Shown here piece after piece: positions 1-8,684 of a stretch of 64,000 bases of DNA. A program made the translations under genes and the position numbers. The stretch comes from Gemmatimonadaceae bacterium. GTDB taxonomy: Bacteria > Gemmatimonadota > Gemmatimonadetes > Gemmatimonadales > Gemmatimonadaceae. Under the pieces are notes generated by a model that saw nothing but the letters and a program-made list of their open reading frames with translations, was not told the DNA's origin and searched no databases. Within the stretch, counting starts at the first letter, position 1. The number at the start of each line of letters is the position of its first letter. The DNA is taken from contig JAICWO010000008.1 of the NCBI GenBank assembly GCA_025934775.1, forward strand, positions 186,001 through 250,000. Direction: 5' to 3'.

Positions 1-1068
1 CGACGCGGCGAGGAGTGGCGCATCGACGCTCGACGTCACGAGGCCGGGCGCCGCCACTGCCATGAATATCGGCACCGTCGAGATGAATACTGCACCCGTG
101 AGAACACTTCGTACCGGTGCACGGGGCGACGTCGCATACCAGATGGCCATGCCCGTCACGGCGATGATGAACGACGCCTGCTCCGCCTTGTGGTTGAAGA
201 TCACCGAGAACACGAGCACCGAGGCGAGAAATGTGCGCCGGAAGTCGCCGTCCGCCCATCGCGCGGGACGCAGCAGCACGGGGAGTATGAGCAGCCCCGC
301 GCCGCCGAGCTGGATCGGCCAATTAGGTCCGTCGTAGCCGGCGGCGAGGTGCATGAGCCGCATGATCGACGCGCCGCGGTCGGTCGCGTCGGCGGTGCCC
401 ATCGCCCACCAGGCGCGGTACTGCGCGGCGAGCGTCGGCACGTCGGTCACGAGCAACGGGAGCGCGATCAATGCCACGCCGACGGCGGCGCATGCGACGG
501 CGAACCGCGCGCGATCGCGCCGCGGCAGCGCGAACGCGCATGCCGAGAGTGGAAAGAGCTTGATCAGCGCGCCCGCGAAGATCGCCGCGGCGGCGCGCGC
601 GATCCGGTCGCGCTCCAGCGCGGCGAACGCCAGCACTACGAGCGCGGCGACGAGACCATTGCTCTGCGTGCCGTCGACGGTCGTCACGAGACCGATTCCC
701 GCGAGCTGAATCGCCTCGAGGCGCTGCGCCGGCGGCATGACCAGCGTCAGTGCGCGGTGGATCAGCATGACGTTGAGCAGATTCCACGCGAACAACGCGA
801 CCGCGAACGGCGCGCGCGAGAATGGCGCGAAGAGCAGCGCGAACGTGGGGCTGTACTTGAATAAGTCGGCGTGCTCGCGCGGATACGGCAGATAGAGAAT
901 GCGCTGGCCGGCGAGATGCGCGTACGCCGCGCGGAAGATCAGAAAGTTGTTGCATTCCCGCGCGATGCACACGAACGTCCCGATCGCGGCGACGAGAAAG
1001 TACACGCCGAGCCACGTGGCGTAGTGGCCGAAGAAGGCGCGGACGAGCCGTTTGAGCTTGCTAGCCAT
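1..1068 (-). CDS. GT87/DUF2029-like membrane glycosyltransferase, C-terminus cut by window edge
   Basis: The reading frame is open from an ATG at 1068 down to the window edge (356 codons, no stop), so the C-terminus is missing. The N-terminus begins MASKLKRLVRAFF and is followed by alternating hydrophobic segments and short polar loops, as in a polytopic inner-membrane protein. The pattern of a loop after the first membrane helix (residues about 47-75, with YPREHADLFKYSPTF) followed by many helices is typical of GT87/DUF2029 polyprenyl-phosphate-mannose-dependent mannosyltransferases. Such enzymes add mannose to lipid or glycan acceptors on the outer face of the membrane. The sugar and acceptor cannot be read from the sequence. 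It is divergent from the outer-membrane protein gene at 1185. Confidence 0.7.
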   Translation of the reverse strand, partial: MASKLKRLVRAFFGHYATWLGVYFLVAAIGTFVCIARECNNFLIFRAAYAHLAGQRILYLPYPREHADLFKYSPTFALLFAPFSRAPFAVALFAWNLLNVMLIHRALTLVMPPAQRLEAIQLAGIGLVTTVDGTQSNGLVAALVVLAFAALERDRIARAAAAIFAGALIKLFPLSACAFALPRRDRARFAVACAAVGVALIALPLLVTDVPTLAAQYRAWWAMGTADATDRGASIMRLMHLAAGYDGPNWPIQLGGAGLLILPVLLRPARWADGDFRRTFLASVLVFSVIFNHKAEQASFIIAVTGMAIWYATSPRAPVRSVLTGAVFISTVPIFMAVAAPGLVTSSVDAPLLAAS

Positions 1069-1184
1069 GGTCGGCGTCGCTAGCGCAAGTTCCTCGCCCT
1101 CGGCGGCTCTCGGGGTGGAACTCGCCCGCGCGGCGTCCCGTAGTGCCCCATACGAACGACGTACTCCACTCAGTCGAGGTTCGT

Positions 1185-1928
1185 ATGCGGGTTTTTCGGA
1201 TCGTCGGTGCGATCGCCGCTGCTCTGGCGCTCGCGACACCGCTCGTTGCGCAGGATTCTACCGGCGCCGCGGGGCGCCGCCGCGACGGGCCGCCGTCCGA
1301 GCTCGCGCTTCGCAGCGCAGGATCGCTCGCCGTGATTCAGAGCCGACCGCTGGGCGAGATGGCGCGGAACATCAACTTCGGCTACGGCGTCGACGGCGCG
1401 TATCTCTTCCGGCTCGATCACGCCGGAATGTTCTCGCTGCGGGCCGACGTGGGCATCGCGCAGTATGGCAATTACTCCAAGCGGGTCCCGCTCAGCAGCA
1501 CGATCGGCGGTCGCGTCCAGGTGGACGTCGTCACGGACAACGACGTCGCGGCGTTGAGCTTCGGCCCCCAGCTCGCGCGTCCGACTGGCATGATCCGGCC
1601 ATACGTGAACGCGGGCGTCGGCGCACAGTTCTTCTTCACCGACAGCCACGTGAACGGCACGGACGGCACCTCGGAGTTTGCGAACACGACCAACCAGCAC
1701 GATTGGACGCCGGTGTGGGTCGCCGGCGGCGGCGTGACGGTCCCCGTGTACCAGCGCCGGATGCACGTGCTGCTCGACGCCGGCGTGCAGTACCTCGAGG
1801 GCGGCCACGCGAAATATCTGCGTCCGGACAGCATCCACGATTTTCCGGACGGTCACATCGAGATCACGCCGATCGAGAGCGACACCCACATGGCGCTGGT
1901 GCACGTGGGCGTGCGGATCGGGCTCTGA
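1185..1928 (+). CDS. Secreted outer-membrane beta-barrel protein, function unknown
   Basis: A 247-residue protein starting MRVFRIVGAI with a clear Sec signal peptide ending near residue 22 (LVAQ). I chose the ATG at 1185 because the signal peptide starts there and GAGG lies 6-9 bases upstream; a longer version from 1143 would bury the signal. The mature part alternates hydrophobic and polar residues, with strands such as FRLDHAGMFSLRADVGIAQYG and a C-terminal strand ending VHVGVRIGL, as in small eight-stranded barrels. No catalytic motif is visible. It probably sits in the outer membrane. Confidence 0.65.
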   Translation: MRVFRIVGAIAAALALATPLVAQDSTGAAGRRRDGPPSELALRSAGSLAVIQSRPLGEMARNINFGYGVDGAYLFRLDHAGMFSLRADVGIAQYGNYSKRVPLSSTIGGRVQVDVVTDNDVAALSFGPQLARPTGMIRPYVNAGVGAQFFFTDSHVNGTDGTSEFANTTNQHDWTPVWVAGGGVTVPVYQRRMHVLLDAGVQYLEGGHAKYLRPDSIHDFPDGHIEITPIESDTHMALVHVGVRIGL

Positions 1929-2047
1929 GCCTCGCCGCGAACCGGCGGCCTCGGCCGCGAGTTCCATAGTTGCCTGACGCCGCGCGAGATTGACCTCGCG
2001 CGCCGCTCGCGCGTCTCTGAATGGCACCACCCCTCCTTCCCCCCCTC

Positions 2048-4117
2048 ATGAGACATCTCTTGAAGACACTCTCCTTCGCCGCCGCGCTCTGCGCCGCCGC
2101 GGGCGTGCTCGCGGCGCAGCAGCCGATGGCCGCGCAGCAGGGCGCCCCGCACAAGGCGATCGACCGCGCGAACCTCGACACGACATGCGCGGCGTGCACC
2201 GATTTCTACACGTTCGCCAACGGCGGTTGGCTCACGCGGAACACCATTCCAGCAGCCTACCCCGAGTGGAGCGCCTTCTACGAGCTCCACGACCAGAACG
2301 AGGCGGTGGTGCACGACATCATCGACGCCGCGGCCAAGGACATGCGCGCCGGCAAGACGGCGGCCGGGAGCAACCGCTTCAAGATCGGCGCTTACTACGA
2401 CGCCTGCATGGACACGATGGCGATCGAGAAGCTCGGCACCACGCCGATCGCCGCGTCGATGGCGCGGATCGCGGCGATCCACTCCGCCGCCGATCTGCCG
2501 CGCGCGCTGGCGGATCTCGAGCACAGCGACGGGCTCGCGCCGTTCGGCACGGGCGCCGGGCCGGATTTAAAGAACTCGAATCGCACCATCGCCAGCGCCG
2601 GCCAGGGCGGCCTCAGCCTCCCCGAGAAGAATTACTATCTCTCGGCCGACACGAGCATGCGGAAGATCCGCGACGCCTTCGTGGCGCACGTGGGGAGGAT
2701 GTTCGAGCTCGACGGCGAGAGCGCGGACTCCGCGACCGCGCATGCGCAGACGGTCATGCGCATCGAGACGGAATTCGCCAAGGCGTCGATGGATCAGGTG
2801 TCGATGCGGAATCCGAACGCGGTGTACCATCTCATGACCGTGGCGCAGTTCGATTCGATCACGCCGCACATCTCGTGGGAATCGTTCATGGCCGCGCAGG
2901 GCGCCCCCAAGGTCGCCGAGATCAACGTCGCGCAGCCGGACTTCTTCAAGGCGATGGACGGGTTCCTGACGACGATCCCGGTCGATGATTGGAAGACGCT
3001 GCTGCGGTGGCGGCTCCTCAGCTATTCCTCGGGCATGCTGCCCAAGCGCTTCGCCGATGAGACTTTCGCGTTCAACAAACTCTTCACGGGGCAGAAGGAG
3101 CGGCTTCCGCGGTGGAAGCTGTGCACGTCGAGCACGACCGGCGCCCTCGGCGAGGCGATCGGCCAGGAGTACGTGGCCAAGACGTTCAGCCCGGCGGCCA
3201 AGGCGCGCGCGCAGGCGATCGTCGGCAACATGGTCTCGGTGCTGCATGATCGGATCGGCCAGCTCGACTGGATGAGCGACTCGACCAAGGCGCAGGCGAT
3301 CACCAAGCTCGACGCGTTCACGCGCAAGATCGGCTACCCGGACAAGTGGCGCGACTACTCGAAGCTCGACGTCCAGCGCGGCCACTATTACCAGAATGCT
3401 AAACACCTCAGCGCGTGGGCGATCGCCCGCAACTGGGCCAAGGTCGGGAAGCCGGTGGACAAGTCCGAGTGGGGCATGGTCCCGTACGAGGTGAACGCGT
3501 ACTACAACCCGATCTGGAACGAGATCGTCTTCCCCGCCGGCATCCTCCAGCCGCCGTTCTACGACCCGAACGCCGACGACGCCGTGAACTACGGCGCGAT
3601 GGGCGCGGTGATCGGCCACGAGATGTCGCACGGCTTCGACGACCAGGGCCGCCGCTTCGACGCCAAGGGCAACCTCCGCGACTGGTGGACCGCCGACGAC
3701 TCGAAGAAGTACAACGCGCAGGCCCAGCGCGTCGTCGACCAGTTCAACGCCTACACGATCGTGGATTCCACGACGCACGTGAACGGCAAGCTCACGCTCG
3801 GCGAGAACATCGGCGATCTGGGCGGTTTAAAGATCGCGTATCTCGCCATGGAGAAGTCGATGAAGGAGAAGGGCCGGCAGCCGGTGATCGACGGCTTCAC
3901 GCCGGAGCAGCGGTTCTTCCTCGGCTGGGCGCAGGTGTGGCGCACGCTGCAGCGCGACGAAGCGGCGAAGGCGCAGGTGAACACGAATCCGCATGCGCCC
4001 GCCAAGTGGCGCGTCGACGGACCGCTCAGCAACATGCCGGAGTTCAAGGCGGCGTGGGGCTGCAAGGAGGGCGACGCGATGGTGCGGCCGGATTCGGTAC
4101 GGGCGGTGATTTGGTAG
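2048..4117 (+). CDS. Secreted M13-family (neprilysin/PepO-like) zinc metallopeptidase
   Basis: A 689-residue M13 endopeptidase with a signal peptide (MRHLLKTLSF to about AAQQ). The thermolysin-type zinc motif HEMSH is at residues 524-528 within VIGHEMSHGFDDQGRRFD. The third ligand is Glu586 in GENIGDLGG, and the substrate-binding NAYYNP segment lies upstream. The protein ends in the family's typical W near the C-terminus. Length and domain order match full-length bacterial M13 enzymes, which cleave oligopeptides in the periplasm or outside the cell. The start could also be the in-frame ATG at 2021, but 2048 gives the better signal peptide. It is a paralogue of the gene at 13819-15933. Confidence 0.93.
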   Translation: MRHLLKTLSFAAALCAAAGVLAAQQPMAAQQGAPHKAIDRANLDTTCAACTDFYTFANGGWLTRNTIPAAYPEWSAFYELHDQNEAVVHDIIDAAAKDMRAGKTAAGSNRFKIGAYYDACMDTMAIEKLGTTPIAASMARIAAIHSAADLPRALADLEHSDGLAPFGTGAGPDLKNSNRTIASAGQGGLSLPEKNYYLSADTSMRKIRDAFVAHVGRMFELDGESADSATAHAQTVMRIETEFAKASMDQVSMRNPNAVYHLMTVAQFDSITPHISWESFMAAQGAPKVAEINVAQPDFFKAMDGFLTTIPVDDWKTLLRWRLLSYSSGMLPKRFADETFAFNKLFTGQKERLPRWKLCTSSTTGALGEAIGQEYVAKTFSPAAKARAQAIVGNMVSVLHDRIGQLDWMSDSTKAQAITKLDAFTRKIGYPDKWRDYSKLDVQRGHYYQNAKHLSAWAIARNWAKVGKPVDKSEWGMVPYEVNAYYNPIWNEIVFPAGILQPPFYDPNADDAVNYGAMGAVIGHEMSHGFDDQGRRFDAKGNLRDWWTADDSKKYNAQAQRVVDQFNAYTIVDSTTHVNGKLTLGENIGDLGGLKIAYLAMEKSMKEKGRQPVIDGFTPEQRFFLGWAQVWRTLQRDEAAKAQVNTNPHAPAKWRVDGPLSNMPEFKAAWGCKEGDAMVRPDSVRAVIW

Positions 4118-4144
4118 TACCGCTCTGAGGGGAATCGTAGGGTC

Positions 4145-4183
4145 GAAACAGAAACGCCGCGCAATGCGCGGCGTTTCTGTTTC
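4145..4183. terminator. Convergent intrinsic terminator between the M13 peptidase and metK
   Basis: A perfect 18-bp inverted repeat (arms 4145-4162 and 4166-4183, loop AAT) with GC-rich inner stem and A/T-rich outer arms. Because the outer arms are AAACAGAAA/TTTCTGTTT, it offers a T-rich 3' side in both directions, suiting two convergent genes. A second hairpin follows at 4185-4217 (GTAGGGTCG ... CGACCCTAC), and GTAGGGTCG also occurs directly before the first stem at 4137-4145. Confidence 0.85.
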
Positions 4184-4224
4184 TGTAGGGTCGTGCGAGC
4201 GCGGCGCGCGACCCTACGCGCCGT

Positions 4225-5310
4225 TCACGCTTCCCAGCTCAGCTCCGGCTTCCCAAAGTGCCCATAATTCGTCGTCTTCCGATAAATCGGATTCCGCAGC
4301 GCTAACCGCTCGATCATCGCGGCGGGCCGATAATCGAACGTGCGGACGAACTCCTCCGCCGCACGCCAGTCACCCGTGCCGAACGTCTCGACGCGAACCG
4401 ACACCGGCTCGGCGCGGCCGATCGCGTACGCCACCTGGATCTCGGCACGATTCGCGAAGCCTTGCTTCACGACCTGGCGCGCGACGTAGCGGCCGAAGTA
4501 CGCGCCGCTGCGATCCACCTTCGAGGGATCCTTGCCGCTGAACGCGCCGCCGCCGTGGCGGCCCATGCCGCCGTAGCTGTCGACGATGATCTTGCGGCCC
4601 GTCACGCCACAGTCGGCGGATGGCCCGCCCTCGATGAACTGCCCCGTGGGATTCACGAGAATCTCCACGTGCGCACCGAACCACGCGCCGAGCACTTCCG
4701 GGCAGAGGCAGCTCGCGACGTAGTCGCGGATCTCGTCCTGCGCCACGTCCGCCGTGTGCTGCGTCGAGACGAGCACCGTCTCCACGCGCGCCGGCTTGTG
4801 ATCCTCGTATCGAACGCTCACCTGCGTCTTGGAGTCCGGACGGAGCCAGCTTCGCTCGCCCTTCTTTCGCGCTTGCGTGATGCGCTGCGACAAGCGGTGC
4901 GCCAGTTGGATCGGGAGCGGCATCAGTTCCGGCGTCTCGTCGCTCGCGTAGCCGAACATGATCCCCTGGTCCCCCGCGCCGCCCGTATCGACGCCCATCG
5001 CGATGTCGCCGGACTGCTTGCTGATGAACTGGATCACCTTCACACCGTCGGCGTTGAACGCCTCCTTGCCGTCGGTGTAGCCGATCTCGCGAATGGCGTC
5101 GCGCGCGACCTTCTCGTAATCCACGTTCGTGCGCGACGTGATCTCGCCGGCCAGCACCACCTGTCCGCTCTTGGCGAGCACCTCGCACGCCACGCGGCTG
5201 TTCGCATCGCCGGCAAGGTGCGCGTCGAGAATCGAGTCGGCGATGAAATCACAGACCTTGTCGGGATGGCCTTCGCTGACCGACTCCGACGTGAACGTGT
5301 ACGAGCTCAT
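4225..5310 (-). CDS. metK: S-adenosylmethionine synthetase
   Basis: A 361-residue MetK that makes S-adenosylmethionine from methionine and ATP in the cytoplasm. The start is the ATG at 5310, giving MSSYTFTSESVSEGHPDK, the invariant N-terminus of the family; the frame is open further upstream but that part is leader. Other signatures are GGAGDQGIMFGYA (adenine/methionine site) and GGGAFSGKDPSKVDRSGAY (phosphate-binding loop). Length is slightly shorter than the usual 380-400. A GGAG ribosome-binding site lies 8 bases upstream of the start. Together with ahcY at 17158 it covers two steps of the methyl cycle. The leader carries a terminator-like hairpin (see 5311-5450). Confidence 0.97.
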   Translation of the reverse strand: MSSYTFTSESVSEGHPDKVCDFIADSILDAHLAGDANSRVACEVLAKSGQVVLAGEITSRTNVDYEKVARDAIREIGYTDGKEAFNADGVKVIQFISKQSGDIAMGVDTGGAGDQGIMFGYASDETPELMPLPIQLAHRLSQRITQARKKGERSWLRPDSKTQVSVRYEDHKPARVETVLVSTQHTADVAQDEIRDYVASCLCPEVLGAWFGAHVEILVNPTGQFIEGGPSADCGVTGRKIIVDSYGGMGRHGGGAFSGKDPSKVDRSGAYFGRYVARQVVKQGFANRAEIQVAYAIGRAEPVSVRVETFGTGDWRAAEEFVRTFDYRPAAMIERLALRNPIYRKTTNYGHFGKPELSWEA

Positions 5311-5450
5311 GACAATCTCCGCGCGACGCGCATCTGACATCGAGAAAAATTGAAGCGGCCCTCGACTGACGTGTCGCGGGCCGCTTGGCGCACGACTTAG
5401 ACGGGTGTGTTCGGGGCGTGCTCGCCACCGCGCGCGGCCCGTCAAATCGG
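5311..5450 (-). promoter_or_regulatory. Structured metK 5' leader, candidate SAM-responsive or other attenuator
   Basis: Read on the minus strand, the leader first offers a closing stem GACGGG/CCCGTC (5438-5443 with 5400-5405). It encloses a GC palindrome and a GGCG-AGCA-CGCC hairpin, so a multi-branched fold is possible. It then gives a terminator-like hairpin (5353-5386) ending about 43 bases before the metK start. The segment GUCGUGCG just before the terminator can partly pair with CGCGAC at the base of its loop, a possible alternative fold. I do not recognise a known SAM or SAH riboswitch consensus here. Function is inferred only from position and structure. Confidence 0.45.
5345..5386 (-). 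terminator. Intrinsic-terminator-like hairpin inside the metK leader
   Basis: On the minus strand AAGCGGCCC (5386-5378) pairs with GGGCCGCTT (5361-5353), with an inner GAC/GTC pairing in the 16-base loop. Downstream is CAATTTTT (5352-5345). No minus-strand gene lies upstream that this could end, since the next gene is the divergent serpin. That makes attenuation of metK the simplest reading. Confidence 0.6.
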
Positions 5451-5594
5451 GGAAAATCGCCGCGCCGAATGGAAGCTACTCCAGCGTCACTGATCGTCAA
5501 GATGATGCCCGTGACCGCGCGCCGGATCACGTGGTTCGGCAACGGACCACCGACGCACCCGCGCCGCGCGCAATTCTCGTGTCGAGGTATCCCG

Positions 5595-6857
5595 ATGCGC
5601 TTGTCTCGTTTTCGTCTCGTCGTGAGTCGGCCCTCCTGGGCGCTCGCGGCCCTGCTGCTCGCCGGCTGCGGCGACGGTCTCATCACTCAGCCGCACCCCG
5701 GCGCGGCGCTCACCACACTGCCGCGCGCCCTCTCGCCCGCCGAACAGTCCGTGCTGGCGGCCGCGAACGACTTCTCGTTCACACTCTGGCATCAGGAGAA
5801 CGCCGCGGTCGGAGACTCGAACATCTTCGTCTCGCCGCTCAGCGCGTCGTTCTCGCTCGGCATGGCCATGAATGGCGCGGCCGGCCAGACGTTCGAACAG
5901 ATGCGCTCCGGACTCGGCTTTGGCTCCGTGCCAGCGGCCAACGTCGATTCAGGATACCAGCACGCGATCGCGCTGCTCACCTCGCTCGACCGGAACGTGA
6001 CGATGCAGATCGCGAACTCGATCTGGTATCGCAACACGTTTCCCTTCAATCAGCAATTTCTCACCGAGGACGCGACCTACTTCGGCGCCACCATCTCGCC
6101 GCTCGACTTCGACAACACGCCCGCCTCGCTCGCCGCGATCAACGGCTGGGTGAGCGCGAAGACGAACGGTCGCATCCCGAGCATCGTCAGCGAGATCGAC
6201 CCGGCGGACGTGATGTTCCTCGTCAACGCCATCTACTTCAAGGGGAGCTGGCGCGAGCGATTCGATCCCACCCTCACGCGCGACACGGTGTTCCGCGGCC
6301 GGCGCGGCGCCGAGCCCGTGCGCCTGATGCACCGCGAAGGCACGATGCTGTACGCCGGCACGCCGGGCTACGAAGCCGTCGAGCTGCCGTACGGCGATTC
6401 CGCGTTCACCATGGACGTCATCCTTCCGGCCGCGGGCGCGAGCATCGATTCCCTCGCCGGCGCGCTCACGCCCGAGCTCTGGCAATCGATCGTCGCGGGG
6501 CTGCGGCCGGCGAAAGTCGCGCTGGATCTGCCGAAGTTCACCGCGACGTGGCAGCGCGACATGATCCCCGACCTCGAGGTGCTCGGCATGCACGCGCCGT
6601 TCGCGCCGAATGGCGCCGACTTCTCGCGCATGTCGCCGCTCGGCAGCCAGCTCTACATCTCCAGGGTTCGGCAGAAGACGCACGTGAGCGTGGACGAGGA
6701 AGGCACCGAAGCCGCGGCGGTGACGTCGACCGGTGTGACCACGACGGCCGTCGAGTTGAGCGCCCCGATGCGCGTCGACCGGCCGTTCCTGCTCGTGATT
6801 AGAGAACGCTTATCGGGCACGATTCTCTTCATGGGCAAGATTCTCGACGTGGAGTGA
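5595..6857 (+). CDS. Lipoprotein serpin, inhibitory-type
   Basis: A 420-residue serpin. The start at 5595 (MRLSRFRLVV) gives a lipoprotein signal with lipobox LLAGC (Cys25) and has GAGG 7 bases upstream. The serpin fold is complete, from NIFVSPLSASFSLGMAMNGA to the C-terminal signature DRPFLLVIRE followed by GTILFMGKI. The reactive-loop hinge DEEGTEAAAVTS (about residues 366-378) has the small residues needed for loop insertion, so it should be an inhibitory serpin. The reactive-site region around TSTGVTTTAV suggests targets that prefer small or hydrophobic P1 residues (inference). It probably sits on the outer or inner membrane surface, possibly guarding against the cell's own or competitors' serine proteases. 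Confidence 0.92.
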   Translation: MRLSRFRLVVSRPSWALAALLLAGCGDGLITQPHPGAALTTLPRALSPAEQSVLAAANDFSFTLWHQENAAVGDSNIFVSPLSASFSLGMAMNGAAGQTFEQMRSGLGFGSVPAANVDSGYQHAIALLTSLDRNVTMQIANSIWYRNTFPFNQQFLTEDATYFGATISPLDFDNTPASLAAINGWVSAKTNGRIPSIVSEIDPADVMFLVNAIYFKGSWRERFDPTLTRDTVFRGRRGAEPVRLMHREGTMLYAGTPGYEAVELPYGDSAFTMDVILPAAGASIDSLAGALTPELWQSIVAGLRPAKVALDLPKFTATWQRDMIPDLEVLGMHAPFAPNGADFSRMSPLGSQLYISRVRQKTHVSVDEEGTEAAAVTSTGVTTTAVELSAPMRVDRPFLLVIRERLSGTILFMGKILDVE

Positions 6858-6869
6858 TCGCCCGGCGAT

Positions 6870-7997
6870 TCACGGCACCGTGATCAGCCCGACGTCGCCG
6901 CCCAGATCGTCGCTCGCGCGCGGGAGGTTCGCCGGCGCGGTCCACGCGCCGCCGTCGATCCGGATCGCGATGCGGTGCAGCCCCGGCGTGATCGCCTGCG
7001 TCATGCGCCACGTGCCGTGCTCGGCGCGGGCGAGCGCGACGGGACGCCAGTCGGTGAAGTCGGCCATGAGCTCGACCGTGCTCGCGTCGCGCGCGGTCAC
7101 GACGATCGCGCGCGCGCCATCGGGCGCGATCGTTACCGCGAGCTGCGGTCCGGCGCTGCGTGCGCGCCCGAGTCGCGTGTGCGGCGACGTGGTGATCCGA
7201 AGAGCAACGCTCGCGTACGTGGTGCGCGGCACGCCGCGCGTCACGTCCTCGAGCGTGCGTCCACCGCCGAGCACGAGCCCGACGTGCTCGCCCAGCCAAG
7301 CCGTCGCGCTGGCCGCCGCCCAACTATCCGCGCTCGGCGCCCCTGCCCATCCGTGACGCAGCCCGCCCGACGCGGCGAACGACCAGCTTTCCGCGTCGTG
7401 CGTCCACGCCGTCGTCAGATCCGCGTAGCGAACCGGCTCCGACGGAATTTGTCGGAAGAGCGGCGAACGGGTATCGACGTACGACACGCCGGCGGTGAAC
7501 TGCTCCGCGCCCGCAACGTGCCAACCATTCGCCGCGGCGACCAACAGACCATGCGTGTCCGAGCCGAGCGACGTGCTCCCGCCGCCGGCCCCGATCGCGA
7601 TTCCAGTGGCGCCAGCGCCGAGTCTGATCCGCCCGATGAGCTCCTCGCTCACGGTCGGGCGGCCGTTGGTCTCGGTGAAGAATCCCGCGACCGGCAGCAG
7701 CTCCCACGCCGCCGCGCGCCCGAGCGGCCCGACGATGGATCCTACGGCGAGCCCCTGCCCAGTCCACCCGTCGTCGCTCGCCCGCGCACCGAGAAAGCTC
7801 GCCTGCAGCGCCGCGCGGTCCGTCCGCCAGTCGGTGCTGGCGCCGAGGGTCGCCGCGTCTGATTCTTTAATACCAGTTTGCTTGAGGTGCGCGCCGCCGG
7901 CGTCGACCGATCCCGTCCACTGCGCGCGCGCCGGCCGGGCCGCGATCACGGACCACGCGACGAACACCGCCAGGGGAGTGAGCCGAGCTCGGCGCAT
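6870..7997 (-). CDS. Exported protein with C-terminal CBM48/AMPK-glycogen-binding-like domain
   Basis: A 375-residue protein with a Sec signal peptide (MRRARLTPLAVFVAW ... ARAQ). Residues about 30-290 are rich in alternating beta-type segments such as WTGSVDAGGAHL and look like an outer-membrane or surface beta structure. The last 80 residues carry an E-set/CBM48-like module (VELMADFTDWRPV ... HRIAIRIDGGAW), the same module type as in the gene at 8681. It is the last gene of the sigma-factor operon, 27 bases after its neighbour. A carbohydrate-binding or sensing role is inferred; no catalytic domain is seen. Confidence 0.6.
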   Translation of the reverse strand: MRRARLTPLAVFVAWSVIAARPARAQWTGSVDAGGAHLKQTGIKESDAATLGASTDWRTDRAALQASFLGARASDDGWTGQGLAVGSIVGPLGRAAAWELLPVAGFFTETNGRPTVSEELIGRIRLGAGATGIAIGAGGGSTSLGSDTHGLLVAAANGWHVAGAEQFTAGVSYVDTRSPLFRQIPSEPVRYADLTTAWTHDAESWSFAASGGLRHGWAGAPSADSWAAASATAWLGEHVGLVLGGGRTLEDVTRGVPRTTYASVALRITTSPHTRLGRARSAGPQLAVTIAPDGARAIVVTARDASTVELMADFTDWRPVALARAEHGTWRMTQAITPGLHRIAIRIDGGAWTAPANLPRASDDLGGDVGLITVP

Positions 7998-8024
7998 CCC
8001 CCAAAATAAGCGGAGGCCCGGCGG

Positions 8025-8684
8025 CTACGGCTTTCTGGGAACCGGCGAGGCGGAGGTCGGCCCGGCGGCGGCGGCGTTCGCGTTCGCTCCCGACGGCGCC
8101 AGCAGCGGAATGAGTCCGTTCGCCCGGATCTCCGCCGCCGCGTCGGGCTTGCGGCCAAGCGCCACGTCCTCGTTCACGTTGTTCCCGAGCGCGACGAGCT
8201 GCTCGTCGCTCGCGCCGCGCTTGATCAGGTCCTTCACGATCGCGGTTGCCTTCGCGATCGGCACGCGGCTGGCCACGAGCTGCGTCAGCACGCCGATCGG
8301 AACGGCGATCGGTTTGTTCGGGCTCGCGGCACGGAGCGCCTCGAGCGCGCTCACCGGCACGCCGAGGCCGAGCGCATCGGCGGCGTTGTCGATTTCGCCG
8401 TCGCTTGCCCGCGGCGCGAGCGCCTGCCTCGCCAACGCGAGACGCTCCGCCACCGCTTCGGCCGCCGCGATCACCTTGGGCGTCGGTGCGTGCACCACGA
8501 GGCTCGCGTACCGCACCTTGGCCACGATCGGCTGCACGGGCAGGCCGTCCGCGCGCGCGCGATCCACGATCTGCTGCAATCGCATCGCGGTCGCCCGGTC
8601 CGTGGCGCCCAGCGCTGTCGAGTCCTGCGCACGCGCGACGTGCGCGGCCGCCGTCACCGCGGCAAGGAGCAGCGCGTACTTCAC
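8025..8684 (-). CDS. Periplasmic helical protein of the ECF/CBM48 operon, function unknown
   Basis: A 219-residue protein with a signal peptide (MKYALLLAAVTAAAHVARAQ) and then mainly helix-forming sequence rich in Ala, Leu and Val. The tail is Pro/Ala-rich (ANAAAAGPTSASPVPRKP). I recognise no named domain. Its start overlaps the stop of the upstream membrane protein by 4 bases (8681-8684), so the two are translationally coupled. Position between two CBM48-containing proteins suggests a part in the same envelope system. Confidence 0.6.
   Translation of the reverse strand: MKYALLLAAVTAAAHVARAQDSTALGATDRATAMRLQQIVDRARADGLPVQPIVAKVRYASLVVHAPTPKVIAAAEAVAERLALARQALAPRASDGEIDNAADALGLGVPVSALEALRAASPNKPIAVPIGVLTQLVASRVPIAKATAIVKDLIKRGASDEQLVALGNNVNEDVALGRKPDAAAEIRANGLIPLLAPSGANANAAAAGPTSASPVPRKP

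Noticed and set aside
190-1015. Long Arg/Ala-rich frames on both strands over the first kilobase
   Set aside because: They are out-of-frame readings of the membrane glycosyltransferase at 1-1068, which has a normal hydrophobic pattern; the shadows are dominated by Arg, Ala and Gly.
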